The translations under genes were made by a program, and so were the position numbers. The notes beneath the pieces were generated by a model. It searched no databases and was not told where the DNA came from. It saw only the letters and a program-made list of their open reading frames with translations. Below are positions 42,429 to 42,730 of a stretch of DNA of 42,730 nucleotides, piece after piece (position 1 is the stretch's first letter; each line of letters starts with the position of its first letter). The stretch is from Deltaproteobacteria bacterium (GTDB lineage Bacteria > Desulfobacterota > Binatia > UBA12015), in assembly GCA_016874795.1 (NCBI GenBank), contig VGTG01000035.1, forward strand, positions 1 through 42,730, in the 5' to 3' direction.

Positions 42429-42730
42429 TTGCTCGCGGCGATCACCCTCGCGTGCTCGCCGCGGTTCGAGAGCACCGTCGCCCTCGGTCCGCCGGACGGC
42501 GTGATCGCGCGCGCGACCGGGCCGGCAGCGAGCGTCGCGGTCGGCCCCACCGGTGCGCTGATCGCGTTTGCTGCAGGCGAGAGAAGCACCGTCGACGGCG
42601 GCACGGACGGCGAACGGGGCGACCGCATGTGGATCGCGCGATGGACGTCACGCGGGCCCGTGACGGGCGAGCCGTACGGACCGACGACCGCGGAGCGCCC
42701 CGGCGCGCCGCTCGCGCTCGCCGGCGGCGA
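42429..42730 (+). CDS. Lipoprotein-like hypothetical protein (5' part; continues beyond window)
   Basis: A plus-strand frame stays open from the tRNA to the window edge and reads like protein: LLAAITLACSPRFESTVALG resembles a lipoprotein signal ending in a Cys, followed by SVAVGPTGALIAFAAGE and MWIARWTSRGPVTGEPYG, a beta-rich, propeller-like texture. The start is unclear: TTG at 42429 gives a signal peptide of only about nine residues, whereas a GTG at 42396 gives a normal length but lies inside the tRNA T-arm region. No Shine-Dalgarno is convincing. I do not recognise the family; being partial, its function cannot be judged. Confidence 0.55.
   Translation, partial: MLAAITLACSPRFESTVALGPPDGVIARATGPAASVAVGPTGALIAFAAGERSTVDGGTDGERGDRMWIARWTSRGPVTGEPYGPTTAERPGAPLALAGG

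Overview
This is a GC-rich chromosomal window, coding almost entirely on the minus strand. It reads as a run of tightly packed housekeeping operons with one unusual accessory cassette. No rRNA, phage, insertion sequence or CRISPR array is visible. The pyr operon order (pyrR-pyrB-pyrC-carA-carB), the type III plus type II pantothenate kinase pair, the sucCD/icd block and the secreted-protein styles suggest an uncultured Gram-negative lineage of the old Deltaproteobacteria grade (for example Binatota/Desulfobacterota_B or Myxococcota-like). That placement is inference from gene content, not a measured phylogeny.

Layout, in minus-strand transcription order. (a) 42191-34194: valS, nadC, birA, coaX, an EF-G paralogue and a conserved unknown, joined by overlaps of 1-14 bases or short gaps; a tRNA-Leu(CAG) and a truncated lipoprotein gene diverge from valS. 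(b) 33564-28699: icd, a type II pantothenate kinase, sucC, sucD and ndk; a small secreted protein gene diverges from icd on the plus strand. (c) 28579-25431: an accessory cassette encoding an HPr-kinase-like protein, a PqqD-domain protein with an internal Tat-like segment and a Cys-rich tail, a nucleotidyltransferase-like protein, and a small unknown protein ending in Tyr-Ser-Cys-Cys-Thr. Three of its four genes appear frameshifted by one base. (d) 25408-16565: rlmN, an MTA phosphorylase, then an envelope-polysaccharide block (GT2, GT4, a polyprenyl-phosphate sugar-1-phosphate transferase, ugd, uxs and a GalE-like epimerase) that should make UDP-glucuronate and UDP-xylose and start glycan assembly on a lipid carrier. 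(e) 16513-11409: lepA-lepB, a second nucleotide-sugar dehydrogenase and a four-S1-domain protein. (f) 11038-1229: pyrR-pyrB-pyrC-carA-carB-recG under an apparent PyrR-binding RNA hairpin, ending in an intrinsic terminator. (g) 1156-1: an AlaC/LL-DAP-type aminotransferase cut by the window edge.

The most interesting signals are the frameshifted kinase/PqqD/nucleotidyltransferase/small-protein cassette; a PyrR-type hairpin whose outer stem would hide the pyrR ribosome binding site; and several operon-head genes (valS, icd, the secreted protein, the aminotransferase) that lack a Shine-Dalgarno sequence and carry a CTAC-containing -10-like motif 7-9 bases before the ATG, suggesting leaderless transcripts.
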